In this document: in pieces, positions 30,709 through 39,793 of the stretch
Numbering within the stretch: the stretch's first letter is position 1
Layout: the number at the start of each line of letters is the position of its first letter
DNA from: Lichenibacterium dinghuense
Lineage (GTDB): Bacteria > Pseudomonadota > Alphaproteobacteria > Rhizobiales > Beijerinckiaceae
Assembly (NCBI RefSeq): GCF_021730615.1
Contig: NZ_JAJLMN010000001.1
Span: 3,979,501 to 4,043,500, forward strand
Reading direction: 5' to 3'
DNA: 64,000 nucleotides
Program-made: the position numbers and the translations under genes
Notes under the pieces: model-generated
Databases searched by the model: none
What the model was told of the DNA's origin: nothing
Seen by the model: the letters and a program-made list of their open reading frames with translations, nothing else

Positions 30709-30799
30709 TGTCGAGAGAAATCTTGCGGTCTTGATCCGCTTACATGAGACTTTTGACTGGGACGAGATCGCTCTGGCTTTGCGGGCGTATGGTGTTCTA

Positions 30800-31854
30800 G
30801 AGCTGTTTCCGTCCGGTTTGATTCGGGACGGTGTAGCGGTTTCGGTCGGGTTGTGATTCGGTGAGGGCTACCTTTGCGGGATGCCCCTGATGCCAAGAGC
30901 CCTGTCTGCGGACCTACGCGAGCGTGTTCTGGCCGCTATTGAGGCGGGCTCCTCCTGCCGCCAGGCGGCCGAGCGTTTCGGTGTCGGGATCGCGACGGCG
31001 ATCCGCTGGCAAGCCCGCTTCCGGGCCGAAGGCGTGGTCGCGGCCAAGCCGATGGGCGGAGACCAGCGCTCCCGCAACATCGAGGCCCACGCGGAGATGA
31101 TCCTGCAGGCGTGCGAGGCGGAGCCGCAGGCGTACCTGCGCGAGCTGCGTGAAAGCTTGCGCGAGAAGGGTGTCAGCACGAGCACGAGCGGGCTGCACCG
31201 CTTCTTCGCGCGCCACAAGATCAGCCGTAAAAAAGGGATCTGCACGCCGCCGAGCAAAGCCGTCCCGACGTGATGAAGGCGCGCGAGGACTGGTTCGAGG
31301 GTCAACTCGACGTGGACCCCGAGCGGGTCGTCTTTCTCGATGAGACAGCGGCGGCCACCAACATGACCCGCCGCCATGGCCGGGCCGTGGCGAGCGCTGC
31401 CGCATCGCGGTGCCGCACGGGCACTACAAGACCACCACGGTCACGGCGGCCCTGCGGGGAAGCGGTCCCTTTGCGATCGAACTGATGGACGGCGCCACAA
31501 ACGGGGCGCGGTTTCTGGCCTACGTCACCGACATCCTCATCCCGGCTCTCAGGCCCGGCGACACGGTCGTGATGGACAACCTAAGCGCTCACAAGGTGAA
31601 AGGCGTGCGGGAGGCCATCGAAACAGCGGGGGCTCGCTTGCTCTACCTTCCGGCATACAGCCCTGACTTCAATCCCATCGAGAACGCCTTCGCCAAGCTG
31701 AAGGCCTTGCTTCGCACAGCGGCGGCCCGCACCGTCACGGATCTGCGCGTCGCCATCCGGAAAGCCTTCACCCGCTTCACCCCTGACGAGTGCCGTAACT
31801 ACCTCGCCGCGGCTGGCTACGATGCCTACGACCCCACCTGATCGGAAATAGCTC
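30800..31854 (+). mobile_element. IS630-family insertion sequence (1,055 bp)
   Basis: The ends are GAGCTGTTTCCGTCCGG at left and, read inward from the right, GAGCTATTTCCGATCAGG. The element is flanked by a duplicated TA (30798-30799 and 31855-31856), the target duplication of IS630/Tc1-mariner elements. It interrupts a small operon gene in frame. Its transposase is frameshifted, so it is probably immobile without help. Confidence 0.9.
30881..31841 (+). pseudogene. IS630-family transposase (frameshifted)
   Basis: The first frame (30881-31273) gives the helix-turn-helix part (SADLRERVLAAIEAGSSCRQ) and ends after a run AAAAAAGGG near 31228, which resembles the usual IS630 slippage site between orfA and orfB. 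The second frame holds [20 protein letters not shown], the first DDE aspartate. A further one-base loss near 31386 puts the rest ([29 protein letters not shown]) in a third frame. The first shift could be programmed; the second looks like decay. Confidence 0.85.
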
Positions 31855-32164
31855 TAGCCCGTGATGGTTCGACTTTGCCTGTCAAGTCCCTGACGAGTAC
31901 AATATCTTCGCTTCAGAGAAAGAAGCGAGGTGGCGAGCGCGAAAATACTGACTTCAATATTTCCCATGTCGAGGAAAAAAAGATCGATGAGCGACCTCTT
32001 GGAAATACGCATGTCGAGCAAAGAGCTAAGACCACGTCGACAATCGTGAGACATGCTCTGTCCAATCGGCGAGACTCCGATGAAAAGTCAGAGCCTACGC
32101 TGGAGGAACAGCTCCGCGAGAGTGATTACCGTTCCTATGACAAATACATCGATCAGGAGGCGGA

Positions 32165-32905
32165 ATGACGCGAGTTCTCTTCGTCGCGCAGGACAAGGGC
32201 GGTGTCGGTAAAACCACACTGGTGCGTGCGCTTATTGAGTTGGTGCCAGATCTGCAGATCTTTGAGGTCGACACAACGCGTCGCATGTTGGAGTTTGAGA
32301 AGAAAGCTAAGGACGGTGAGGCACGATTTTTTCGAGTTCGCGTCGATCCTGCTCAGATCGAGCGAACACGGGGTCGCGCTGCCGAGGAAGAGTTCGATGA
32401 TGTGATCGAAGCCCTCTCCTGCGTCAAGAGGCCGACCGTCGTCGACATCGGCGCCAACACTTCGAGGTCCTTCTTCACAACACTCGTCCAGTACCTGGAC
32501 GACTTCGCTCGAAAAGAAACCGAAATAGGTGTGTTGATCGTGATGACGGCGGAGCCGGGAGCCCTGGCTGAAGCCTTATGGCTTCGAAACTTCTGCGACG
32601 AAAACAAAGCATCCATGTTCGTTGTTGAAAATCGCGTTGGGGGCGATGTTTCCGAAACCCAGGCGGCCTCAATTGCAAAAGGTGGGTACATCAGTGTTCT
32701 GGAGAATCAATCTCTCAGGTCTGAGGCTGCAAAGTTTCTCGTAGCGCGAGGAATGCTGCATATACCGAGGATGAACGCTGAAGTGTTCGAGAAGGACCAC
32801 GGTCTAGCTGCTGGACGGCGAATATATCTGTCGTTGGTTCGATTTCGGACTGAAGCCATGCAAGCCGTCGTACCCGCTGCAAACTGGTTGATGGACGAAA
32901 TTTGA
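32165..32905 (+). CDS. ParA/MinD-superfamily P-loop ATPase of unknown role
   Basis: The 246-residue protein starts MTRVLFVAQDKGGVGKTTLV, a deviant Walker A (KGGVGKTT) of the ParA/MinD type, with a Walker B-like VVDIGANTS near residue 97 and IGVLIVMTAEPGALAEALW later. It resembles the StbB/TraL-type ATPases of plasmid stability and transfer operons more than chromosomal ParA. No ParB-like gene or iteron repeats are near. It overlaps the upstream gene (ATGA) and is followed closely by a small membrane-anchored protein, so it is the best-preserved gene of the operon. Plasmid maintenance, mobilisation or defence roles are all possible. Confidence 0.75.
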   Translation: MTRVLFVAQDKGGVGKTTLVRALIELVPDLQIFEVDTTRRMLEFEKKAKDGEARFFRVRVDPAQIERTRGRAAEEEFDDVIEALSCVKRPTVVDIGANTSRSFFTTLVQYLDDFARKETEIGVLIVMTAEPGALAEALWLRNFCDENKASMFVVENRVGGDVSETQAASIAKGGYISVLENQSLRSEAAKFLVARGMLHIPRMNAEVFEKDHGLAAGRRIYLSLVRFRTEAMQAVVPAANWLMDEI

Positions 32906-32913
32906 GGTGGTGG

Positions 32914-33288
32914 ATGACCCGGGCACCAGCGGGCCCTATCAATGTGCGCCTAGCCGCCGCACGTCGCGAACTCAGATGGGCGGAAGCCAGAGTTCGGCGG
33001 TATGAGCGTCGGCGGGGCTGGTTGCTCGCTCTGTGCTTATGCTGTCCAATGATTTTCCTGTCCTCTGCTACAGCGCGTGACGAGGGCATCGGGCGGCTTA
33101 CCGAGATCGTAGATGTGACGATATATTCCGCTGAGGGACTTCCTCTTCACGGAAAGGTCGGTGCTGGTACGGTGGTGACCATTGTGGCGAGGTGGAAATC
33201 AATGTCGGCGGTCGTTAGTAATCTTCGCTTCTACGGATACCGCTACTATTTCGCCAAGAATGAGTCGATACTCTTGATAGAGAGATAG
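32914..33288 (+). CDS. Small membrane-anchored/exported protein in ParA-type operon
   Basis: The 124-residue protein has a basic N-terminal helix (RLAAARRELRWAEARVRRYE), one membrane segment or signal (about 34-52, GWLLALCLCCPMIFLSS) and a periplasmic part with IYSAEGLPLHGKVGAGTVVT. ATG 32914 is preferred because GAGGTGG lies just upstream; a TTG at 32902 overlapping the ATPase stop is possible. It probably acts with the ATPase and the next gene. I do not recognise the family. Confidence 0.6.
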   Translation: MTRAPAGPINVRLAAARRELRWAEARVRRYERRRGWLLALCLCCPMIFLSSATARDEGIGRLTEIVDVTIYSAEGLPLHGKVGAGTVVTIVARWKSMSAVVSNLRFYGYRYYFAKNESILLIER

Positions 33289-34169
33289 AAACTCTGATGT
33301 ATCGTTCCCTATATCGATAAAGCTGGAGCAAAAATATGGTCAAGCTGCCTCTCGCGCTTATTCAAGATGTCGGTTTTCAAGAAGACTGTAGGATATACTT
33401 CACTGCTGTGTATCGCACGCTGCTGTCCAAGACCGACGATAACACGACAGCCTCAAACTCAAATCCAGTTACGCATGGGCGTGACTGGGGTTTCATGCGA
33501 CATGCGTCCATCCGGGATCATTACCTCCGGATCGAAAAACACGTTCGTGACGCCCTTTCTGCAAAGGATATGAAATCCGAGCATTTTGAGGAAGTTATAA
33601 GCGATATAGCAAGCTGGCCAATTCCAGTCGAGGATAAAATTCGGGCTCTTACATCGGGCCTTGAGAAAAGCTCCATTTGTGGTGACCACTTCATCGTAAA
33701 CGTCGGATCGTTCAGGGTTGGAGCAGGGAAAGCGGTCAGAGTGAAGTTCGCTGACGGCGTCATTTGTTCGATCGACCAATCAGAATCAATCAACATCGAT
33801 CGTGACTCGGGGCGAGACGGACGGGAGGCTGACAAAACGTTTATCGATCGCTCCGTGTTGGTTGAACATGGTTTCTCAGGATCGTCGACCAATCTCGTTT
33901 TCGCTCGTCGGAGCTCAAACTACCTTGTGGAAGATGTCGATCTGATCGGAGAGATTGGAAACGTCTGGACATCGTTAGCGCGATTGTCATTCCTGAATAT
34001 TCCGGCGTTGAAATCTCGCATTCCACCGGCTGGCGCAGTCGAAATGCCGTTTATTGATGATGGGGCGGTCACACCCATCGGATTGCGATGGGACGGAGCT
34101 AACGAAAACATTCACTTTGGATTTCCACGGTCCTGCTACGACCTCGACGACCAGATGGTCTATGTCTTA

Positions 34170-35083
34170 GAGTCCGTCCGGGAAGTCAGGCTGCGCAACC
34201 TATGCGACGTAGCAGCATCATGACGGACGCAGCGTAGAGGAAGGCCTTTGCGGATGCGATTGTGGCCTCCGGATCCTTCCAGAGGCGTCGATTGCGGCTG
34301 ATCCAGGCGAAGAAGCGCTCAACCACCCATCGCCGGGGGTGAACCACGAAGCCGACCTGCCCGGGTGGTTTGCGGACGATCTCGACGGCGATGAGCGTGG
34401 CGCTGTCCGGCTTGTCGCCGGCGTAGCCCGCGTCGGCGAAGGCCTTGGCGATGAAAGGATATGAACGGCGTGACTGCTTGAGCACCGGCACGGCCCCGTC
34501 GCGGTCCTGCACGTCGGCCGGCTGCGGGTCGAGCACCAGGGCGCGGCCGTCCGTGTCGACCAGGGCCGGCGCTTGCGACCCTTCACCTTCTTGCCCGCGT
34601 CGTAGCCCCGCGGACCGCCGCTCTCCGTGGTCTTCACGCTCTGGCTGTCGAGCACGGCCGCGGTGGGCGAAGCCTCTCGCCCGGCCCGCTCGCGATCCAG
34701 CATGACGAGATGGTGGTTGATGCCGGCGAACAGGCCCTCATCGCGCCACGCGCTGAAGTAGCCGTACACCGTGCTCTTCGGGGGCAGGTCCTTCGGCAAC
34801 AGGCGCCAGGGAACGCCGCCCCGCAGCACATAGAAAATGCCGTTCACAATCTCCCGCAACGACCACAGCCGGGGCCGTCCGAGCGGGTTGCCGGGCGGCA
34901 ACAGCGGTTCGATGACGGCCCATTCGGCGTCGGTCAGATCGGTTGAGTAGCGGAGTTCGGAGCGGCTATGCTGCTCGCGGGTGGCCGGGGTCCACATGGC
35001 GGTTCCAGATCAGGTTTCAGCACCCTCCTGGAATCATCTCAGCCCCGGCCACTCAACCCCACGTGCCCTTATCGGACGGACAC
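34170..35083 (-). mobile_element. IS5-family (IS1031-like) insertion sequence, 914 bp
   Basis: The ends read GAGTCCGTCCGGGAAG and, from the other side, GTGTCCGTCCGATAAG. The flanks are TTA (34167-34169) and TCA (35084-35086), which fit the TNA duplication of the IS1031 subgroup with one base changed since insertion. It carries one transposase on the minus strand and interrupts a 417-residue gene in frame. Confidence 0.85.
34186..34997 (-). pseudogene. IS5-family transposase (frameshifted)
   Basis: The first frame (from 34997) has the IS5 N-terminal domain ([40 protein letters not shown]) and ends its homology at GYDAGKKVKGRKR. The catalytic remainder (ALVDTDGRALVLDPQPADVQ, then RRWVVERFFAWISRNRRLWK) lies in another frame. 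One base appears to be missing in CGCCGGCC near 34570. IS5 relatives sometimes join two frames by programmed slippage, but no slippery run is seen here, so decay is more likely. Confidence 0.8.
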
Positions 35084-35507
35084 TCAGGGCTGCTTGATGA
35101 TACGGCTCGTTCTCTCACTCGATATTCTTCGTCCAGAACATTTATCGGTCTGCGCCTGTTGACGCTCGCGCGACAGTCTTCAGATCCGTTCGTAAGGTCG
35201 ATGCTCTTCAAGCGCAGTGTTGAGTTTCTAGCTCCTCGAGAGTTCCTTGAAAGAGGGGGTGACATTTGGCTTTACATGAAAACTGTGCTGAATATCAGTG
35301 ACGCCGATGAACCTAAAATAAGAAAGGAGCTGTTCTATCTCGACGAATCAATGAAGCCTACAGCGCCTGTGAAGCGTTCGCTCGCCCTGAGGCAGGATGT
35401 CAATCGCTTTCAGGATATCGTCGAGCAGATATATCTAGATCGGCTTTCAAAATACCTTCCAAGGCTGCCAGATCAGGATGCAGATAGTAGCATACCAGCA
35501 TAGCTGA

Positions 35508-35693
35508 GTGTCCGTCCGACGAGAGCATGTGGGGTTGGGCGGGCGGGGCTGAGATCATTCTGGGAGGGTGCTCAAACCTGATCTGGAACCATCACGGCAC
35601 CCTGATCACCCGTGAGCAGCATAGCCGCTCCGACCTCCGCTACTCAACCGATCTGACTGACGCCGAGTGGGCGGTCCTCGAACCGCTGTTGAT
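35508..35693 (+). mobile_element. 5' remnant of a second IS5 (IS1031-like) copy
   Basis: It starts GTGTCCGTCCGACGAGAGC right after TGA (35505-35507) and is nearly the same as the transposase-start end of the element at 34170-35083, including the frame [20 protein letters not shown]. It breaks off at EPLL and joins group II intron sequence. It lies head to head with the other copy, in opposite orientation. Confidence 0.8.
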
Positions 35694-36420
35694 GGCGCAG
35701 CGGGCGATCCTCCTGTTGCTGGAGCCGATCTACGAGGCGGACTTCTTGCCGTGCTCGTACGGCTCCCAGTCGGGACGCTCGGCCCACGATGCCCTCGTGC
35801 TCTGCGCACGGGGTTCATGGAGCAGGGGCTCCGCTGGGTGGTGGGCGTCGAGGTATCGAGATATTTCGACATTGTCCATCACGGGCACCTGCGAGGCTTT
35901 CTCGACCTACGAGTCACGGACGGCGTCGTCCGGAGAATGATCGAGAGATGGCTGAAGGCGGGGATGCTCGACAAGCGCGTCCTACGCCGTACGATGGGAG
36001 GCAAGCCGCAGGATGGTGTGATCTCGCCCCTGCTCTCGAACATCTACCTGCACCACGTGCTGGACAGATGGTCCGAGACTGGGGCGCGGCCGTACCCACG
36101 GGGGCATTGCCTGCAGGTCCGCTACGCCGACGATGCGGTGATGGCGTTCGAGAACCACGCAGCCGGCATGCAGATGCTGGCCTTGTTGGGCGAGCGGCTC
36201 GGGCGGCACGGGATCACGCTCCATCCGACCAAGACCCGCCTCGTGGGTTTTTGGTTTCGGCGCCCGCAAGGGTGCCATCCGATAGCAGCGGGAACGACGT
36301 TCGACTTCATCGGCTTCACCCATGAGGGGGGAAATCGCGCAAGGGCAGGAACGTCGTCGCTCAGGTGACGGCCAAGGACCGTTACGCGCGGGCGCTCGCG
36401 TCCGTGAACGGTATGCCTAC
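35694..36420 (+). pseudogene. Group II intron reverse transcriptase remnant
   Basis: The reading starts inside the RT domain ([20 protein letters not shown]), shifts frame near 35810 to [19 protein letters not shown], and keeps the catalytic motif RYADDAVM and GVISPLLSNIYLHHVLD. The preceding GTPQGG motif is changed to GKPQDG. A further shift near 36340 leads to KGRNVVAQVTAKDRYARAL, and the sequence stops before a maturase or endonuclease domain at an IS21-type end. It lacks the RT N-terminus and the intron RNA domains, so it cannot splice or move. Confidence 0.85.
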
Positions 36421-36434
36421 GGCGAGGGACGCGG

Positions 36435-36480
36435 ATGTCAATCGGCGTCGAAAGTTGACCCCCTATCGGCATCCAATATT
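36435..36480. mobile_element. IS21-family terminal fragment
   Basis: The 46 bases begin TGTCAATCGGCGTCGAAAG and continue with TTGACCCCCTATCGGCATCC, the form of an IS21-type end with its internal repeat. No istA/istB sequence follows; the ISL3 element begins immediately after. It is probably the scar of an older IS21 copy into which ISL3 jumped. Confidence 0.55.
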
Positions 36481-37392
36481 GGCACTGGCGCAAACTTGGT
36501 GCAGCAGGCGGTGAATCCCGAGTGACTCCAGCGGCGTAGGCGCTTTGGCCAGGGAGGGCCGGATCGCATGTCGCATCGAACTGTGCCGCTCAAGCTTGCC
36601 CCGGCCGGGCTCGTCGTGGACCGCCATGAGATCGGCGCGGCCGGGATCACCGTTCACGCACACAGCGCATCACCGACGAGTGACTGTCCGGCATGTGGTC
36701 TCGCGTCTTCCTCGGTCCACAGCCGCTATGGTCGATCCCTCGGCGATCTCCCGGCCCATGGTCGACGCCTCAGGATCCGTCTGTCTGCCCGGCGGTTCCG
36801 ATGCCGCAACGCCGCCTGCGAGCGCCAGGTGTTCACGGAACGCTTCGCCCACGACCTCATCCAGGCTCACGCGCGTCGCACATCGCGCCTCGACGTCCTC
36901 ACCCACGCGATCGCCCTCGCGCTGGGCGGCCGCCCCGGGGAGCGGCTTGCCGAACGCCTGTCCATGCCGGTGAGCGCCGACACGCTGCTGCGTGTCCTAC
37001 GCCGGCGCGCGATACCGACGCCATCCGACGTCCGCGTGGTCGGCATCGACGACTTCGCCTGGCTCAAGGGTCAGCGCTATGGCACGGTCATCTGCGACCT
37101 CGAACGCCGACGCACCATCGACGTCCTGCCGGATCGGGAGGGCGGCACCGTCGCGGCTTGGCTCGCGGCCCATCCTGGCGTCGAAATCGTGTGTCGAGAC
37201 CGCGGCAGCGGCTTCCGCGAGGGGGCCACGAAGGGCGCTCCCCAAGCGCTGCAGATCTGCGACCGCTGGCATCTGCTCGAGAACGCCACGGCCGCTTTTG
37301 TCGAGGCCGTGAAGCGGCACATGGGCGATCTCCGTCGCGCCATCACGGGCGGCGACATCGATCCCGAGGTCCTCAGCTCGACTTTACGCATT

Positions 37393-38778
37393 TCAGGCAG
37401 CGCGGCACAGTGTGTCGATCCACCGGTCGAGGAGGTCGGGGTGAATTTTGACGGGGTCTCGGCTGGGCGGGGACGTTGATGAAATCTGCGGCCACCATAA
37501 CGCGCGGCGGACGTCGGCGAGCGCGTCGCTGAAGGTTGGCAGGCGTTTGTCGTACCAAGCTGCGGTCTGTGGGCGGATCGGTCCGGCCCGGGTGTGCAGC
37601 TCGTGTGCCCAGAGCGTGACGAGGGAGTACAAGGCGAGCAAGGCAGGTGTGGTGCGCAGGATGGCCTTGTCGGACCATTGGCGCTGGGTCTCGACGCCGA
37701 GGTGCCGGCGGACCTCCTGGAAGGTGGTCTCGATGCGCCAGCGCATGACGAACCGCGTGAGGATCGCCTCGGCGGTGAGGTCGGCGTCGGTGCACAGGAA
37801 CGCCTGCGCGTCACGGGTGCCGGACGGATCGCGCACCAGCACCCAGCGGATCGGCTGGGGCGGCAGGCCGGCCTTGGACCAGAGCGCCGTGGCCGAGGTG
37901 TATTCGAGCCTGCAGGTTTGGCCGCCGTACCATTCGGTCAGCGTCACCTTTGTCCAGACGGTGGCCGGGTCGCGCAGCACGGCATCGAGCTTGGGCACTC
38001 GCTTTCCTTTCAGGGCGGGGCGGCCGCGCCGGCCTGGAACGCGCGCGGGGGCGGGTTCGAACAGGTTGGCGTCGAGGCGCAACCGCGTGATCAGGGTGAC
38101 GTGGCGGCGCACGGCGGCGATGAGGTCGAGCGCGGCGAAGCTGCTGTCGGCCACCACGGTGACGCGGCGGCTCCCCAGCCAGCGACTGCTCTGCAGGATG
38201 GCCTGACGCGCCCAGTCGGTCAGGGTCTTGTGGCGCTGGCGATGCGCCTCGCTCCAGCGCTCCGAGGGGGCCAGCACGGTGAGAAAGGGCAGCGCCCAGC
38301 GCCGGCCCGCGAAGGGGACCGGGAGCATGACGGCCAGCACGAGCCAGCGCAGGCCGCTGGTCTTGACGAAATGGCCTTTGGACGAACGGACGGGGTCACG
38401 ATAGATGCCGCGCGCCGCGATCTTCGGCCCCCATCGTCGCTCCACGGTGTCGTCGATGCCGATGATCACCTCGCCGTCCGGCGACAGCACGGCGACGAGG
38501 TGCCCGAGCAGCCTGCGCGCCACGTCGCGCGCATCCCACCGCGCCCGGCTCAGGACGTCGTGGTATCGACCGAAGCCGGGTTTTCCGGCCAGTCCCATCA
38601 CGCGCAGGGCTTGCGTCACGGTTCGTCCGCCGGGCGACAACACCGCACCGGCCACCAGCACGAGGACTCGGGTCCAGACTGGTGCAGTGAAGCACGGGCG
38701 CAGTACGGTCAGCCATGTCGACAAGATCGCTGGCACAGCGGAAAGGTCGGAAGGGGGGCGTTGGCGATGGGGTCTCAT
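37393..38778 (-). CDS. DDE transposase (IS4/IS701-like)
   Basis: The 461-residue protein has DDE-type motifs in order: IIGIDDTVERRWGPK, VTVVADSSFAALDLI, and the C-terminal RWRIETTFQEVRRHLG, which matches the R-(3)-E part of the IS4 signature. ATG 38778 is preferred over a TTG at 38841. It should cut and join the CTCGACTTT ends. No frameshift or stop is seen, so it may be active. The family name at IS-finder level cannot be settled here. Confidence 0.85.
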   Translation of the reverse strand: MRPHRQRPPSDLSAVPAILSTWLTVLRPCFTAPVWTRVLVLVAGAVLSPGGRTVTQALRVMGLAGKPGFGRYHDVLSRARWDARDVARRLLGHLVAVLSPDGEVIIGIDDTVERRWGPKIAARGIYRDPVRSSKGHFVKTSGLRWLVLAVMLPVPFAGRRWALPFLTVLAPSERWSEAHRQRHKTLTDWARQAILQSSRWLGSRRVTVVADSSFAALDLIAAVRRHVTLITRLRLDANLFEPAPARVPGRRGRPALKGKRVPKLDAVLRDPATVWTKVTLTEWYGGQTCRLEYTSATALWSKAGLPPQPIRWVLVRDPSGTRDAQAFLCTDADLTAEAILTRFVMRWRIETTFQEVRRHLGVETQRQWSDKAILRTTPALLALYSLVTLWAHELHTRAGPIRPQTAAWYDKRLPTFSDALADVRRALWWPQISSTSPPSRDPVKIHPDLLDRWIDTLCRAA

Positions 38779-38885
38779 CCCGGCCGTAGAATCGCATCGC
38801 CGTTGTTCAGCAAGCCCTGCATCCAGCCCATCAGAGCGCAAACGGTCCGTGACGGGACCAGTCCCTCGGAATATCCTGCGCCGCC

Positions 38886-39167
38886 ATGGACGACGACGTC
38901 ATCATGCGCATCGCGCAGTTTCGAAGCCCGCGTGGTTCTCTCGTGGCCGAGCGGCGCAACCGGGGCTACACGCTCTACGATGCGCGGTCGGGCACACCCG
39001 TCGCCCGCCTGCGACCGGCAAAACCCGACGGCCACTTCGAAGTTCTATACTGGTCCCTGTGGAAGGAGCGCTGGTCCTCGACCGGCCCCTTCGGCAGCAC
39101 TATCCTCGCCCTCGACGACGCCCTCACCTGCATCGCAGCCGAGGACATCTTCTGGGTCAGCACCTGA
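38886..39167 (+). CDS. Small passenger protein inside the IS4-like element
   Basis: The 93-residue frame starts MDDDVIMRIAQFRSPRGSL, then YTLYDARSGTPVARLRPAKP and FEVLYWSLWKERWSSTGPFG. It is oriented away from the transposase and lies wholly between that gene and the element end. Its composition is protein-like with many aromatics. No family is recognised. It could be a regulatory or accessory protein of the element or a captured gene. Confidence 0.6.
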   Translation: MDDDVIMRIAQFRSPRGSLVAERRNRGYTLYDARSGTPVARLRPAKPDGHFEVLYWSLWKERWSSTGPFGSTILALDDALTCIAAEDIFWVST

Positions 39168-39793
39168 TGCGCCTCCAAAAATGCGGAAAGTCGAGCTCAG
39201 CTCGGCCGAGAAGGTGCAATGGGCGGGATGGAAGCGCCGCGACGAGGTGAACGGCACCGTGAGGTCCCTCAAGAGCCAAGGACACAGCATCAAGGGCATT
39301 GTCCGGGCCACCGGCGTGTCGCGTCAGACCGTAAGGCGCATCCTGGCTGGCACCCGGGAGGACGTGTTCCGCTCGCGCTCGACCACGCTCGACCGGTGGA
39401 GTGACAAGCTTTGCACCGAGTGGGACGGAGGCTGCCGGAACGGGGCCGAGCTATGGCGGCGCCTGCGCGATGCCGGGTTCGGCGGCAGCCAGCGCGTGGT
39501 GACCGAGTGGGCGACCCGCAGGCGTCGCGCCGCACAGGCCTCGGCCGACCGACCCGCCCCCGTCACGCCGTTACCGCCTGCTCGCACCATCGCCAGGCTG
39601 CTGACGTCCGAACGCGACTGCAGGTCGGCCGAAGCCTTGCGCGTCAGGGTCGCCGTCGAAACGACCTCCCCTAAGATCGTCGCGGCCCGCAACCTCCACG
39701 ATCGTTTCAAGACCATGGTGGCGGCGAAGAAGACGGACGATCTCACGTCCTGGCTACGGGACTCGCAAGGGAGCGAGTTGGCCTCTTTCGCTT

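Larger units (their letters stand above)
30698..32168 (+). pseudogene. Hypothetical operon protein, split by IS630 element
   Basis: The 5' part (30698-30799) reads MRDDVERNLAVLIRLHETF and DWDEIALALRAYGVL; the IS630 insertion then follows. If the element and one TA are removed, the frame continues without change at 31857 as ARDGSTLPVKSLTSTISSLQ, and ends SDYRSYDKYIDQEAE at 32168, giving about 138 residues. The stop overlaps the ParA-like start as ATGA. The protein is hydrophilic and charged with no membrane segment. I do not recognise it; small DNA-binding or adaptor proteins next to ParA-type ATPases are common on plasmids, so that role is only a guess. Confidence 0.7.
33336..35503 (+). pseudogene. 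Hypothetical protein of the ParA-type operon, split by an IS5 element
   Basis: The 5' part (33336-34169) starts MVKLPLALIQDVGFQEDCRI and ends SCYDLDDQMVYVL. The frame resumes after the element at about 35084 as SGLLDDTARSLTRYSSSR and ends at 35503 ([10 protein letters not shown]), so the intact protein had about 417 residues. It is mostly hydrophilic, with no clear enzyme motif; the middle has GDHFIVNVGSFRVGAGKAVR. The GC content is well below the chromosome. I do not recognise the family. It starts 47 bases after the small membrane protein gene and appears to be the last gene of the operon. Confidence 0.7.
37377..39195 (-). mobile_element. IS4/IS701-like insertion sequence with a passenger gene, apparently intact
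   Basis: The ends are CTCGACTTTACGCATTT and, inverted, CTCGACTTTCCGCATTT. CTCAG is duplicated at 37372-37376 and 39196-39200. The 1,819-bp element has one undamaged transposase on the minus strand and a small gene on the plus strand. It lies inside the ISL3 transposase. Confidence 0.88.

Noticed and set aside
32165-32905. Chromosome partition ParA with parS sites
   Set aside because: No ParB gene and no parS-like palindrome is nearby, and the sequence is closer in style to plasmid StbB/TraL-type ATPases.
36371-36567. Functional IS21 element
   Set aside because: Only a terminal fragment is present; no istA or istB sequence is found.
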